NCBI GenBank assembly: GCA_028710565.1 | Contig: JAQTTV010000029.1 | Coordinates: 1-40,226, forward strand | Source of the DNA: Gallionella sp. | GTDB taxonomy: Bacteria > Pseudomonadota > Gammaproteobacteria > Burkholderiales > Gallionellaceae | DNA: 40,226 nt | Reading direction: 5' to 3' | In this document: piece by piece, positions 1 through 9,692 of the stretch | Numbering within the stretch: the first letter of the stretch is position 1 | How the letters are laid out: every line of letters starts with the position of its first letter | The notes under the pieces: model-generated | What the model saw: only the letters and a program-made list of their open reading frames with translations | Told to the model about the DNA's origin: nothing | The model's database searches: none | Position numbers and translations under genes: made by a program

Positions 1-135
1 CGGGAGGCCAATCTACGAACAGGCTCTGGTTAAAAACCAGTCCTCAGGTTGGGACGGCCTTCCCTGTGAAACGTAAAACTTTTACTTCTCTTTTATACTG
101 CATTTCAGCAAATTCAATCATACAAGGATTGGGGT
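1..135. other. Window edge, no assignable gene
   Basis: Left edge of the window. A plus-strand frame is open from base 2 to a TAA at 74-76 and another stays open past base 135, but neither translation resembles a family I recognise. A short inverted repeat (CTGGTT/AACCAG, near 26-40) is visible without a T tract. Either frame could be the tail of a gene that begins outside the window, or chance. Confidence 0.15.
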
Positions 136-624
136 TCATAAGCACCCCTCAATATATTCGACTGATGGTTCTAGACCAGCACGGATATCAGTGATTTTCC
201 CACCGCCTACTTCCATGACGATAGCGGATTTCCCCTCGGCACTCTTGAATATGAGGTAATAGCCGCTCGGATCGTAGTGATGTGGCTCAGTGTGAGCTGA
301 TGGATGTTCGGCTGTTACCTTCGCCAGACGCTCACCAACTGAAATATTGAGGTTGTTCTTAGCCTTTGCCGAGACGTCTGCGCGAGTGATTACATCCTGT
401 TCAACCATGAAGTTAGCTTCGGGATATGCCTTGATTTGTACGTACCGACATGCCGCTTCATCATCGTTTGCGGGTGCCGCCACATGCTCCGATACCGTCT
501 TTTCAACATCAGAAAGTTTGGCACCGAATTTGATTGCACCATAGCCAGTGGCAGACAGCACGGGTTCTTCTGCGTTGGCAGTAGCTGTAGCAAAAATGAG
601 CGGGAGAAACAGTGCAATTTTCAT
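136..624 (-). CDS. Small secreted protein of unknown function
   Basis: Predicted 162-residue exported protein. I chose the internal ATG at 624 because it has GGAG five bases upstream and opens a clear signal peptide (MKIALFLPLIFATATANA, then EEP). The frame also continues upstream to a GTG at 714 that overlaps the preceding stop, but this would bury the signal peptide behind 30 residues. The mature part begins with a GYGAIKFGAKLSDVEK segment and ends VEYIEGCL. It has two cysteines (in ACRY and EGC) that could form a disulfide in the periplasm. The ending VEYxEGC resembles small secreted proteins annotated as hypothetical in other proteobacteria; I know of no function. It lies 86 bases after the alpha-2-macroglobulin gene on the same strand and is probably co-transcribed with it. 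Confidence 0.7.
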   Translation of the reverse strand: MKIALFLPLIFATATANAEEPVLSATGYGAIKFGAKLSDVEKTVSEHVAAPANDDEAACRYVQIKAYPEANFMVEQDVITRADVSAKAKNNLNISVGERLAKVTAEHPSAHTEPHHYDPSGYYLIFKSAEGKSAIVMEVGGGKITDIRAGLEPSVEYIEGCL

Positions 625-710
625 ATGAACTCCAAGGGGCTGCCAGATTTTGAGTAGCGCATTGCATCGCATGAAAGCGGCATATTCCTTGGCTTTAAAC
701 ATCCTACGCA

Positions 711-3700
711 TCACTTCACCACCACCTTGTCATTGGGGAGTTGCCCAAACAATTCAGGTGCGTACATCGCTTCCACGCGTGTGGGGGGAAGCGAGAATTC
801 ACCTGGGTTGTTGAGGCGCACCGTGTATTCAAACCAGAAGTGTCCTTTGGGGACAGTTTCGTAGTAGGCGCGGAAGAAGCCTAGTCCGCGTTCGGTGAAG
901 CTTGCCCATGCGTCGTTGCGGTCATCGCGGCGATAGCGATTTTCGCCTTGTTGGGCAATTTGCGAATCGCGGGCGGTGTTGCCCATGATACTGGCTCCAC
1001 TGGGGATGGGGTCTGACAACGCTACCCATTTCATCGCCTGCCCAGCATCCACATCCACCCGTACCCGCATCAAGTCGCCACGACTCCATTGCCCTTTCAC
1101 TTTTTGCTCCATCGGCGTGATGGTGCGTTTGATGCGGTAGCCGCTTTCCAGTTGTTTGCCAGGAATGGCGGCGCGTAGCATGACGTTCGCCCAAGGACTG
1201 CCCGTGCCTTGATGGGACAAACTGAAGTCAGTTTGAGTAGATTGCCAAGGCAATTGCAGCGGCGTGGTGGTAGGTTTTTCCCAATGATAGGGCACGGGTT
1301 TCGCGCTACCAAGTTGTGCCGTCGTGACCCCCGTGACAGTTTCTCGCTCGAATTTAGCACTGAATTTCTTCAATGCCAGACTGCCCCAAACGTTGCCCAC
1401 CGTGGTGCTCCAGCTGCCTTTTGTTTGACGCAACAACGCACCGCGCAACAAGGCAGGCAGATCGTCTTTCCAAGCAGGATCGTCCATCACAACATTCAAT
1501 AAACGCAAGGCATTGGTTTCGCCGTTCGCCATCATCCACCACCAGTTGTCACGTGTTTCGCTGTTAAACATCAACCGCCCGCCCGTATAGCTCAGGCGGT
1601 TGCGCAATTCACGTTCTACTTGTGCCAAGCGTTCGGCACGTTGTGGCGCATCCGATACCCGATGCAGCAAGGAATACCAGTCAATCAGCATCAAGGTGCT
1701 TTGCGAATTGGGCTTAAACTCGAAAGCGGTCAACATCCGTCCCGTCACCAAACCACGGTGCGATAAAGCTTCCAAGGCTTGTAAACGACGCGCGGTCAGA
1801 TACGTCAAGTCCAATGCGCCTTGTTCCTTAGGCGTGCGCCCTTCGGCAAAATCCAGCAAGCCGCGCTGCATTTTGGTATCCACGGCTTCAGGCAATTTGA
1901 TGCCTTGCTCATTTGCCATCACCAGCACATAACCCGTTAAGGTCGGGCTGCCGCGACCTGCACCAGGGAAGTATTGCGCCAAGCCGCTCGCGTCTAAATA
2001 GCCAGAAAGATTTTGGCTAATATCCGCCCAACGCGGCGCGTCTTGCAATCCAGCGGCAATCGAGACTTTTTGTTCCAAACAGCTATAGGGATAACTGAGG
2101 AAATACTGCCGTATGCCCTCGGTTTGGTCAGTCAAGCGCGCACTGAGTTGCACCGCGATGCCGCCTTGTCCTGCCAATGCGCCGTCAGGCAAGGTGGTCG
2201 CCACGCGATAAGGCTGCTCCAAACGCATAAAGATCGCTTGTTGCGTCGTCACAGGCACACGCGGTTGGATTTTTTGAGTGAATTTCAGGCTGTCCCATAT
2301 TTTACCTTGCGCATCCACCACCGAAATTTGCCAAGGCAAACTATCCACCCCGCTGGGCACCGTCACAGACCAGCTTAACTCTTGTGCTGCTCCGCCAGCC
2401 AAGTTCATGGGCAACACGGGCAGCGTTTGCGACCCCGCCGTGGCTTGCACTTTGAGTGCCAAGCTGGATTTAGTCACGTTGCGCACGCTCATCATCGCCA
2501 GATATTGATCGCCTTCTCGCACCAAAGGCGGCACGCCAGCGGTGAGTTGCACATCTTGCGTGCTGGTGATTTCGGTTGAACCCGTGCCAAAGTAACCCGT
2601 GCCGACATCCGCCACCGCGACAATTTTGAACGCAGTCAGGCTGTCATTAAGCGGCACCGTAATCGTCGCCATGCCTTGCGCATCCAGTTTGACGCGGGGT
2701 TGCCAGAACAACAAGGTATCAAACAATTCGCGTGACGAAGCCCGTCCGCCGCCGCCGCCTGCAGGTAGGGCTTTTTTACCAAAATGACGTTTGCCGATGA
2801 CCTGCATTTGCGCGGTGGCAGTTTCCACCATATAGCCGCGTTCTTGCATCATGTCTTCCAGCAAGTCCCAACTTGGGTTAGGCGCGAGTTCCAACAAGGC
2901 TTGATCGACGGCCGCAACCATCACTTCACTGCCTGCGGGTGCAGGTTTGCCATTGGGTAAACGCACCCGAATTTTGACGGTTGCTTGAGCACGTGGCGCG
3001 TACACCGTTTTGTCGGTTGTCACCTCGACATTCAAGCGCGCCCCTTTGATGCCCACATCCAGCCGCACGATACCCAGTTTGAAAGCGGGTTTCGCCAAAT
3101 CCACCATGGCGGTTACAGGCGGCGTGTTTTTACCGCCACGCCACGCATTCCACCATGCGGTCGGCGTATGCCAGCCCCATTGGAAGAAGGAATACCACGG
3201 CACTTCGCGCACGCGTCCACGAACTGCCAATACGGACACAAAGACGTTCGGCCCCCAATTTTCACCCACGGGGATTTCGATAGTGGCATCTTCGCGGCGT
3301 AAAGGGCGCACAAAGCTTTCCACAATGCCTTCGCGCTCTATGGTAATCAACGCGGTGGCATCATGGAATGGCGTGCGCACTTGGAAGCGTGCGATTTCCC
3401 CAGGTTGATACTCGTGTTTTTCGGGAATCACATCCATGCGATCTTGATCTTGCTGGTCAAACCAGAAGTCGCCTTCGCTGGAATTGTAATAGCGCAGGTC
3501 AGATTGACTTTCGCCCCCCTTACCGTCTAAAGCCAGCACCTTAAGCCTAATGGATCCCGCTTGTTTTGCGGACACGGTACAACTAAATACCCCGTATTGA
3601 TTGGTTTTGCCACTACACAGCGTACCCAAGTCATCGCGATGCTTTTCGGTTTCATAACTATAAAATCCGCCCAAAATCCGTTTGCGATGCACAAACTCCC

Positions 3701-6425
3701 AACGATGTTCACCCATCACGGTAACCTGCACCCCTTCGCGCGGTTTGCCTTCCATATTGAGCACAATGGCTTGCAAAGCATGTGTGCCCTCGGCATTTTC
3801 CTCATCCTTGATTTGCGCGCCCACCATGACTTCAGCAGGCCAGATTTCGGTTACCCCTGCGATGGTTTGCACTTCACCATTGGGATCGTTAAATGTCATT
3901 TCACTGCGCAACTCCATCGGCCTTAGTACAGGCTTAGTCAATGGCATCAGTACTTGCGCGGTACCTTGTTTGCCCAGTGTGACGGCTTGTTTATCCAAAA
4001 CTAAATCGTCAGTTGAGCCATTGGATTCATCATCGTTATCCATGCCGAATGAGTAATCTCGATAACGGGGAAACGAGGTATAACTGCCTGACAATAAGCC
4101 AGACAACTGAACTTGCTGCCCACTCGCCACGCCGCCATTTAAGTAAGACAAGGACAAGTTTATAGGCACTTTTTTCACATTCGCCACACGGTGCTTTTCA
4201 GCTTGCACCGAGCCTTTAAACTTAGGCAAACGGAACTCGGACACCCTGAATTCGGCGGTTGAATTCCAATCCCCCATTAGGACGCTATACATGCCTAATT
4301 TGGCAGATTCTGGAATTTTCCATTGGGTAATTGCGATGCCGCGCGCATCCCAGACTAAAGGAAAAGTGATTTCTTCATCGCTGCCATAGACCTGTATCGT
4401 GACCTTTTGAGGAAGTTCGGCAGGATTAGGATAGGAAAATCCATGCGCTTTGGGCAAGCGGGCAATGTGCTTCATGGACACGGTTTCGCCCGCGCGGAAC
4501 AAGCTGCGGTCCAACACAGTATGAATTTTGGGGCTGGCAATGTGATCCCAATCATGCAAGTTATACCGCCAAGGTTCGATGCCTTTATCCCAGTCTGAAC
4601 GCACAAAGGAAAAGTCCTCGCCCAAACGAGCGGTTACAAAATACACATTGTTATTGCAGTCGTCATCAACAGGCAACGGCTTTGCCCATAACATACGTCC
4701 CAACGCATCCGTTTTACCTTGAGCTAAAGCTTTGTTCTTACAGCCATAAATATGCACATCGGCATTCGGTACACCTTTGCCTGAGACCAAGGAAGTCACC
4801 CACACCAAGCTATTGTCGCGTCCCTTTTTGAAGTGAACGGACATATCGGTAACCAGTGCTTGCGAGCGCACATACATGGGCTTTGGGGTCTTTAACAAGC
4901 TGTTGCCGAGCATCTGGCTTTCGATTTCGATCACATAGAAACCTGGTTTTTGCAGCGGGATACCAACCACTTCAAAAGCTTGTTCTCCATTAGGTTTGGG
5001 CAAATTTTGCACCGTGGCTTCGTGTCGCTGCGCTAAATAAGACAGCTCACGGGGATAATACTGATCGTAGCTAGAGGGGCTGTCTTCACTATCTTGTGAT
5101 TGCGTGGCAGGGACTTGCGCCTCAAACGCTTCCATATCCGCCCACGTTTTTAACATCGCGGCATCAGTGGTTTCGCGCAAGACCCGCATTTTCAGATTGG
5201 CTTCCACATTGCGCAACGTAACAGGCAAAACGCCACCCTCGGTTTTTTCCAAAATCCCAAAACCTGCGGCAAATTTGGCTAAAGGCGGATAGCCCGCTAC
5301 TCGCGTTTTCAGCGGAAATTGCGCTGCATTGCTCAAGGGGCGACCACTTAAATCTTTAAGCTCTTTGGGGATGACTACCGTGAACTCACTATTGGGTGGG
5401 AAGGGACCTTTGAAGGTCACGCGATCCAAATGATCCTCGTCGCGTTGAGGGGGACGGTCGGGGAGCGGGTGTCCTAAGGCTTTGCGCGCTGCGCGGTATT
5501 CAGCACTCCATTCTTCGGGTCGTTGCTCGCCATTCTTACCTACTAAGCGAATTTTGTTCGCCAACTCGGTGCTGATATTTTCGCTGAATTCTAACCACAA
5601 ATTGGACAAGGGTGAGCAAGGCATATTGGCGCGTTCACGATCACAGCCAAAACGGGCAGTGAATGGGGTGCGCACTTGGTAAGTAAATACCGAATCTTCC
5701 AGCACCTTTGCGCCACCTTCTGCCTGTATCCCACGCCCCCACACTAGGTTCATTTTCATCCCGACAGGCAAGGGACGACTACATTGCAGCGCAATGCCAT
5801 GGGTGGGTTTTTGATACTCAAAATCAGATGCTTTAATTACTTTGGCATAATCTGCATTGGAAAGTACAGACACGGGAATGCGTTCACCTACGCCTTCCGC
5901 TTCGCACCATGAGAATTGCGCGACTGATTTCGCATTGACAGGCAAGCGCGTGTCTAACAAGAAAACTTGGTCTTCTTCAATTTTCCGTATTTCGTAGGCT
6001 GACTGAGATGGGGTAATGCTCTCTACCCAAGGGCCAGGCGTGCTGACGACATAGGTTTCGGCGTTGCGGATTTCCTTACCTGATAACGACCTCAAGCCCA
6101 CCTTCGCCGTAAAATGACAACGCTCGCCTGGGTTTAAGGGACGTTTCAAGGTGTAGCTCCAGCTACGTGCATTCTCCCAACGATTCGTTCCCGATACAGG
6201 ACATTGAATATCAAAAGGTACAGGACCGTTTGCATCACCCAACTTCACTACATCATCGTTAAATTGCGCCGTGAAGTGCTGGGGATCTTTCACCTCGCCC
6301 TGAGGATCAAAACGATCAACGTACATCGCACCTGTTGAGGGCGCACGCAGGCGTTGTGCATCGGCTTGTACAAAGGCTGCGCACACCAGTGCGATGCCCA
6401 ATAGCATACGAAATTTCGTCAACAT
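711..6425 (-). CDS. Alpha-2-macroglobulin family protein with thioester motif
   Basis: Large bacterial alpha-2-macroglobulin, a periplasmic protease trap that binds attacking proteases through a reactive thioester. The ATG at 6425 is preferred over the one at 6479: GGGGAG lies seven bases upstream and it opens a signal peptide (MLTKFRMLLGIALVCAAF, then VQADAQ). That gives 1904 residues, longer than E. coli YfhM (about 1650). The thioester is intact as YPYSCLEQKVS, with its cysteine at about residue 1449. A typical A2M segment lies upstream (LFWQPRVKLDAQGMATITV, then NDSLTAFKIVAVAD), and a Gly-rich stretch (GGGGGR) sits in the bait-region neighbourhood. There is no LAGC-type lipobox, so it may be soluble rather than anchored. 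The usual partner gene pbpC is absent; rlmD lies upstream across a hairpin repeat and a small secreted protein lies downstream. Confidence 0.93.
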   Translation of the reverse strand: MLTKFRMLLGIALVCAAFVQADAQRLRAPSTGAMYVDRFDPQGEVKDPQHFTAQFNDDVVKLGDANGPVPFDIQCPVSGTNRWENARSWSYTLKRPLNPGERCHFTAKVGLRSLSGKEIRNAETYVVSTPGPWVESITPSQSAYEIRKIEEDQVFLLDTRLPVNAKSVAQFSWCEAEGVGERIPVSVLSNADYAKVIKASDFEYQKPTHGIALQCSRPLPVGMKMNLVWGRGIQAEGGAKVLEDSVFTYQVRTPFTARFGCDRERANMPCSPLSNLWLEFSENISTELANKIRLVGKNGEQRPEEWSAEYRAARKALGHPLPDRPPQRDEDHLDRVTFKGPFPPNSEFTVVIPKELKDLSGRPLSNAAQFPLKTRVAGYPPLAKFAAGFGILEKTEGGVLPVTLRNVEANLKMRVLRETTDAAMLKTWADMEAFEAQVPATQSQDSEDSPSSYDQYYPRELSYLAQRHEATVQNLPKPNGEQAFEVVGIPLQKPGFYVIEIESQMLGNSLLKTPKPMYVRSQALVTDMSVHFKKGRDNSLVWVTSLVSGKGVPNADVHIYGCKNKALAQGKTDALGRMLWAKPLPVDDDCNNNVYFVTARLGEDFSFVRSDWDKGIEPWRYNLHDWDHIASPKIHTVLDRSLFRAGETVSMKHIARLPKAHGFSYPNPAELPQKVTIQVYGSDEEITFPLVWDARGIAITQWKIPESAKLGMYSVLMGDWNSTAEFRVSEFRLPKFKGSVQAEKHRVANVKKVPINLSLSYLNGGVASGQQVQLSGLLSGSYTSFPRYRDYSFGMDNDDESNGSTDDLVLDKQAVTLGKQGTAQVLMPLTKPVLRPMELRSEMTFNDPNGEVQTIAGVTEIWPAEVMVGAQIKDEENAEGTHALQAIVLNMEGKPREGVQVTVMGEHRWEFVHRKRILGGFYSYETEKHRDDLGTLCSGKTNQYGVFSCTVSAKQAGSIRLKVLALDGKGGESQSDLRYYNSSEGDFWFDQQDQDRMDVIPEKHEYQPGEIARFQVRTPFHDATALITIEREGIVESFVRPLRREDATIEIPVGENWGPNVFVSVLAVRGRVREVPWYSFFQWGWHTPTAWWNAWRGGKNTPPVTAMVDLAKPAFKLGIVRLDVGIKGARLNVEVTTDKTVYAPRAQATVKIRVRLPNGKPAPAGSEVMVAAVDQALLELAPNPSWDLLEDMMQERGYMVETATAQMQVIGKRHFGKKALPAGGGGGRASSRELFDTLLFWQPRVKLDAQGMATITVPLNDSLTAFKIVAVADVGTGYFGTGSTEITSTQDVQLTAGVPPLVREGDQYLAMMSVRNVTKSSLALKVQATAGSQTLPVLPMNLAGGAAQELSWSVTVPSGVDSLPWQISVVDAQGKIWDSLKFTQKIQPRVPVTTQQAIFMRLEQPYRVATTLPDGALAGQGGIAVQLSARLTDQTEGIRQYFLSYPYSCLEQKVSIAAGLQDAPRWADISQNLSGYLDASGLAQYFPGAGRGSPTLTGYVLVMANEQGIKLPEAVDTKMQRGLLDFAEGRTPKEQGALDLTYLTARRLQALEALSHRGLVTGRMLTAFEFKPNSQSTLMLIDWYSLLHRVSDAPQRAERLAQVERELRNRLSYTGGRLMFNSETRDNWWWMMANGETNALRLLNVVMDDPAWKDDLPALLRGALLRQTKGSWSTTVGNVWGSLALKKFSAKFERETVTGVTTAQLGSAKPVPYHWEKPTTTPLQLPWQSTQTDFSLSHQGTGSPWANVMLRAAIPGKQLESGYRIKRTITPMEQKVKGQWSRGDLMRVRVDVDAGQAMKWVALSDPIPSGASIMGNTARDSQIAQQGENRYRRDDRNDAWASFTERGLGFFRAYYETVPKGHFWFEYTVRLNNPGEFSLPPTRVEAMYAPELFGQLPNDKVVVK

Positions 6426-6487
6426 CACTTTCTCCCCAAAACCATCCAATTCGACAACCAACAAATTTTGACGCGGCATTACTTACT

Positions 6488-6538
6488 CCCCTCGCCCGCG
6501 TGCGGGAGAGGGGCAGGGGAGAGGGAAATGCCCCTGCC
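6488..6538. repeat. GC-rich extragenic inverted repeat
   Basis: Two overlapping hairpins fill the gap between rlmD and the macroglobulin gene. The first pairs CCCCTC-g-CCCGC (6488-6499) with GCGGG-a-GAGGGG (6502-6513). The second pairs GGCAGGGG (6512-6519) with CCCCTGCC (6531-6538). They share bases, so only one can form at a time. The composition resembles extragenic palindromes found in many proteobacterial genomes. No T tract follows on the minus strand, so it is more likely an mRNA-processing or stability element than a simple terminator. Confidence 0.6.
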
Positions 6539-6540
6539 TC

Positions 6541-7854
6541 TTAAGAAACGACCTTCTCAAACACCGCAATAGATTCCACATGCGAGGTATGCGGGAACAT
6601 ATTCATCACGCCTGCTGCTTTCAACACATAACCACGCTGCACCAATTCCGCCGCATCGCGTGCCAAGGTCGCGGGATTGCATGACACATACACAATACGA
6701 CTGGGGTCATGCTCGCCGCCCAAGGATTGTACCAATGCCATTGCACCATCGCGTGGCGGATCAATCAATAATTTATCGAAATGTCCCAACTTCGCTAAGC
6801 TGGCATCGGTCATTTCAAATAAATTCATCGCCGCAAATTCAGTATTGGCGGACAAGCCATTGCTGGCGGCATTTTGGCGTGCGCGTTTGACTAAGGCTTC
6901 GCTGCCTTCCACGCCCAGCACCTGCGCCCCGCTGCGGGCAATCGGCAAGGTGAAATTACCCAAACCACAGAAAAAATCGGCAATGCGTTCATTGGGTTGC
7001 GGATCGAGCAAGCGGATCGCACGGCTAATCATCACGCGATTAAGCGCGCTATTGACTTGGGTAAATTCAGCAGGCGCGAACGGCATGACAATACCAAACT
7101 CAGGCAAGCTATACGACAGCGCAGGCGCATCCAGCGGGTAAAACGGGACGATGGTTTCAGGGCCTTTGGTTTGCAACCAGAATTGCACTTGATGCAAATC
7201 GGCAAACGTACGCAATGCGTTTTCATCATCGGGTGACAGTTTTTCCATAATCCGCAGCACCAATGCATCCACCGCTTCACCCACCGCCACTTCGATTTGC
7301 GGCAACTGTGCGCGTATGGACAAGCCGTTCACCAGCTCGGCTAACAACGGTAACAAACGGGCAATTTTGGGGGCGAGAATCTCGCAATGCGACATATCCG
7401 CAACAAAGCTACTGCGCTTTTCGTGGAAACCCACCAGTGTTTTGCCCTTTTTGATGACATATTTCACCGAGATGCGCGCCCGTTCGCGATAACCCCACGT
7501 TTGCCCATAAATCGCAGGCAAAATAATTTGCGCTTTGACTTTGCCGATATGCTTGAGATTGTCTTCCAAGATGCGTTGCTTCACCGCCACTTGCGCGTTG
7601 GCTTCCAGATGCTGCATCGAGCAGCCGCCACACACGCCGAAATGACGGCATTTCGGCGTGACGCGCATCGATGAAGGATGGGCTATATGCGTGGCTTGCG
7701 CCAATTCAAATGAAGGTTTTTTGCGATAGGACGTATAACGCACGGTTTCCCCGATCAACGCCCCCTCCACAAAAATCACCTTCCCCTCCACATGCCCCAC
7801 GCCACGGCATTCTTGATCCAAACTGGTAATCGTTACACTATTTTCTGTCGTCAT
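6541..7854 (-). CDS. rlmD: 23S rRNA (uracil-5-)-methyltransferase RlmD
   Basis: Methylates U1939 of 23S rRNA (E. coli numbering) with S-adenosylmethionine; formerly RumA. At 437 residues it has the usual family length. An N-terminal TRAM domain (about 1-60, with [19 protein letters not shown]) is followed by iron-sulfur ligands C69, C75 and C78 in [10 protein letters not shown] and a fourth cysteine at C157 (SHCEIL). The C-terminal methyltransferase fold shows [13 protein letters not shown], the DPPRDGA loop and [12 protein letters not shown], in which C392 is the expected catalytic nucleophile. All key residues are present. There is no strong ribosome-binding site before the ATG at 7854. It is first in a minus-strand run ending with the macroglobulin gene, separated from it by a hairpin repeat. 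Confidence 0.96.
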   Translation of the reverse strand: MTTENSVTITSLDQECRGVGHVEGKVIFVEGALIGETVRYTSYRKKPSFELAQATHIAHPSSMRVTPKCRHFGVCGGCSMQHLEANAQVAVKQRILEDNLKHIGKVKAQIILPAIYGQTWGYRERARISVKYVIKKGKTLVGFHEKRSSFVADMSHCEILAPKIARLLPLLAELVNGLSIRAQLPQIEVAVGEAVDALVLRIMEKLSPDDENALRTFADLHQVQFWLQTKGPETIVPFYPLDAPALSYSLPEFGIVMPFAPAEFTQVNSALNRVMISRAIRLLDPQPNERIADFFCGLGNFTLPIARSGAQVLGVEGSEALVKRARQNAASNGLSANTEFAAMNLFEMTDASLAKLGHFDKLLIDPPRDGAMALVQSLGGEHDPSRIVYVSCNPATLARDAAELVQRGYVLKAAGVMNMFPHTSHVESIAVFEKVVS

Positions 7855-7897
7855 ATTTAAGTTAATTCATTCAAAGCAAGTATTGATAAGCAACGGC

Positions 7898-7945
7898 GGT
7901 ACGTGACGCGCACGTACCACCAAAATGGAGCGGTCATATTGACCG
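7898..7945. other. Two intergenic hairpins between R-M island and rlmD
   Basis: Stem GGTACGTG/CACGTACC with a five-base loop (7898-7918), then CGGTCA/TGACCG with a three-base loop (7931-7945). They lie just after the endonuclease stop codon in the minus direction. Neither has a convincing T tract, so termination after the restriction gene is possible but not proven. Confidence 0.4.
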
Positions 7946-7996
7946 AGCGGGAAAGATACCAGATTTAGGCGATAAAAACAGCGGGAATGCGTTGGC

Positions 7997-9310
7997 TCAC
8001 TTAATATCAACCGCCTCAAATTTTCTATACAGTCCAGACAACTTCTTCAAGGTGACTCTAAACTGGCTGCGCGCCTTAACGCGTGATTTTGCGGTTGCTT
8101 GTTCAACTTTGGAAGCAGGGTCAAATATCACATCCCCGCGTTGCATAGCTGCCAGAAAGAACGAAAAATCAGTTCCCTCGCCTAGAAAAATAGGGCTTTT
8201 GTACTGATATTCAGGTGGGATTGCCGCATCTTTTTTGTAGGGAATATAGGCTGCCTGCGCATGTTTTCGACTCCAATGTGCGATCAACCCGTTAAATGTC
8301 CACGCAGCAGAAATATTGCCCGCAGCATCTATTAAATGTATGCCGCCATTCACATCGCATATTTTCCCCGTTTTTGAATCAAAGCCTTCTAATAACAAAG
8401 TTTGTCCAGAGCTGATACAAGGAATGCCAACCTTATGCGTTCCCGTAAAATATAGTCGATCATCGGCTATTGGACGACCATATTTTCTGACGAACGCCTC
8501 AACACCACTCTGTCCGTAATATCCTGAATCAGGTTCTGGTGTCATTAGGGTAATTCGACTACCTGAATACGCTTTGACTTCCCATCCCATAAAATCAGGG
8601 GAGGCATTGGCATTCGGCTTAATACCAAGCAATGCTTCCAATGTGTAGCCACCACCGTTTTGGGCTTTGTAGGGGGCTGGAATACCCTCTTTGCTCAATT
8701 TCATGGATGGATGCCATCCCATTTGATAAATTTTGCATAAATGTTCCAGCAAAATAAGACGCGAATCTGCCGCACTTATATCCGTGAGGAGATATAAAAC
8801 GCCACTTTTTTGATAGCAGCCCTTTTCAATTTTTGATGCCAACTCCGCAGATATGAGACTGTCTGACCCAGAAAGATAAGCAAAAATTTTATTGTCAGCA
8901 GTGATGCCGAAAAACAAGTGGCGACCATCCGAGCCATTATTATGTAGCCGTGCCTCTTTAGGGATAGGATGCAGCATGGCTGATGGTGCAATGGAGCATC
9001 CTCGCAAAAAGCCAGAAAGTCTGATTTCAGGATAGTCAGGATAAAGAATAAGCTGCGCATGTTCAGCACATTCGATTTGCTGCTTTTCGTTTATCCAGTA
9101 AAAATCAAGTGATGCCTTAAAGTTTTGTCTCTTTACCCCAGGCTCACTACGAATATCCGTAAAAGGCAGCTGCTTGAGAACTTCAAAACTCCCTCCAAGG
9201 TAGATTTGTTGTTTTGAATTATCATTTTCAGCCAATGGCTTACATAAAATTCTAGTCGCACCCAGTGAGTGCATCGCTTGAGTCAATGAATCAATATTTC
9301 CAAAGCTCAT
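7997..9310 (-). CDS. Type II restriction endonuclease, MvaI/BcnI-like
   Basis: 437-residue protein assigned to the MvaI/BcnI endonuclease family, monomeric enzymes that cut CCWGG or CCSGG. The diagnostic stretch is NGGGYTLEALLGI, followed by PDFMGWEVKAY, which supplies the PD...ExK nuclease residues, and then ITLMTPEPDSGYYG. The segment before the core, about 200 residues, is not recognisable and may bind DNA. The start has AAGG about seven bases upstream. The gene looks more A+T-rich than its neighbours, as expected for a mobile restriction gene. It lies after a Dcm-type methyltransferase on the same strand with one small gene between. The predicted specificity agrees with that partner, which supports a CC(W/S)GG-type target. 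The family call is from memory of the motif and was not aligned. Confidence 0.8.
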   Translation of the reverse strand: MSFGNIDSLTQAMHSLGATRILCKPLAENDNSKQQIYLGGSFEVLKQLPFTDIRSEPGVKRQNFKASLDFYWINEKQQIECAEHAQLILYPDYPEIRLSGFLRGCSIAPSAMLHPIPKEARLHNNGSDGRHLFFGITADNKIFAYLSGSDSLISAELASKIEKGCYQKSGVLYLLTDISAADSRLILLEHLCKIYQMGWHPSMKLSKEGIPAPYKAQNGGGYTLEALLGIKPNANASPDFMGWEVKAYSGSRITLMTPEPDSGYYGQSGVEAFVRKYGRPIADDRLYFTGTHKVGIPCISSGQTLLLEGFDSKTGKICDVNGGIHLIDAAGNISAAWTFNGLIAHWSRKHAQAAYIPYKKDAAIPPEYQYKSPIFLGEGTDFSFFLAAMQRGDVIFDPASKVEQATAKSRVKARSQFRVTLKKLSGLYRKFEAVDIK

Positions 9311-9386
9311 TTACTGCCTTTCACTTAAATTTTATTTTGAATTTATATAGGCAAAATGCGAATGACTAAATTCACAACACTACCTA

Positions 9387-9662
9387 TCAAGCATCGAATT
9401 GCCCAATGCTGGCACGAAATACGGGTAAACCAGCTTCATATACATTATCACCATTTAATACAAACATTTTGGTGATAATCTGACGTAACGCTGATGATTC
9501 CGCATCCGAAAAAATGCTTGCCCCATCCTCAACAGAAACAATGTCAGATGGGTCATCATCGGGATGAAATAACAAACCACGAACCGACATTTCTGAGAAC
9601 CAAGCGAACATTCCATCAAAGCTACCATTTTCCCATGCTGGAATTCGAGAAATTTCATTCAT
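9387..9662 (-). CDS. Acidic 91-residue protein in the R-M island
   Basis: Small protein of unknown function. A good ribosome-binding site (AAGGAG, seven bases before the ATG) and its position between methyltransferase and endonuclease genes support it as real. It starts 30 bases after the methyltransferase stop, and 76 bases separate it from the endonuclease. It is strongly acidic: about 15 Asp/Glu against 5 Lys/Arg, including a DDDPSD cluster. It has no helix-turn-helix, cysteine pair or membrane segment, so it does not look like a classical controller (C) protein. It could be a regulator, a chaperone or inhibitor of the endonuclease, or an unrelated passenger. I recognise no family. Confidence 0.65.
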   Translation of the reverse strand: MNEISRIPAWENGSFDGMFAWFSEMSVRGLLFHPDDDPSDIVSVEDGASIFSDAESSALRQIITKMFVLNGDNVYEAGLPVFRASIGQFDA

Positions 9663-9692
9663 AACAATCTCCTTTAAAAATATAACGACCAG

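Noticed and set aside
2..76. Possible C-terminal end of a plus-strand gene at the window edge
   Set aside because: Only 24 codons, not recognisable, and a second frame is open even longer.
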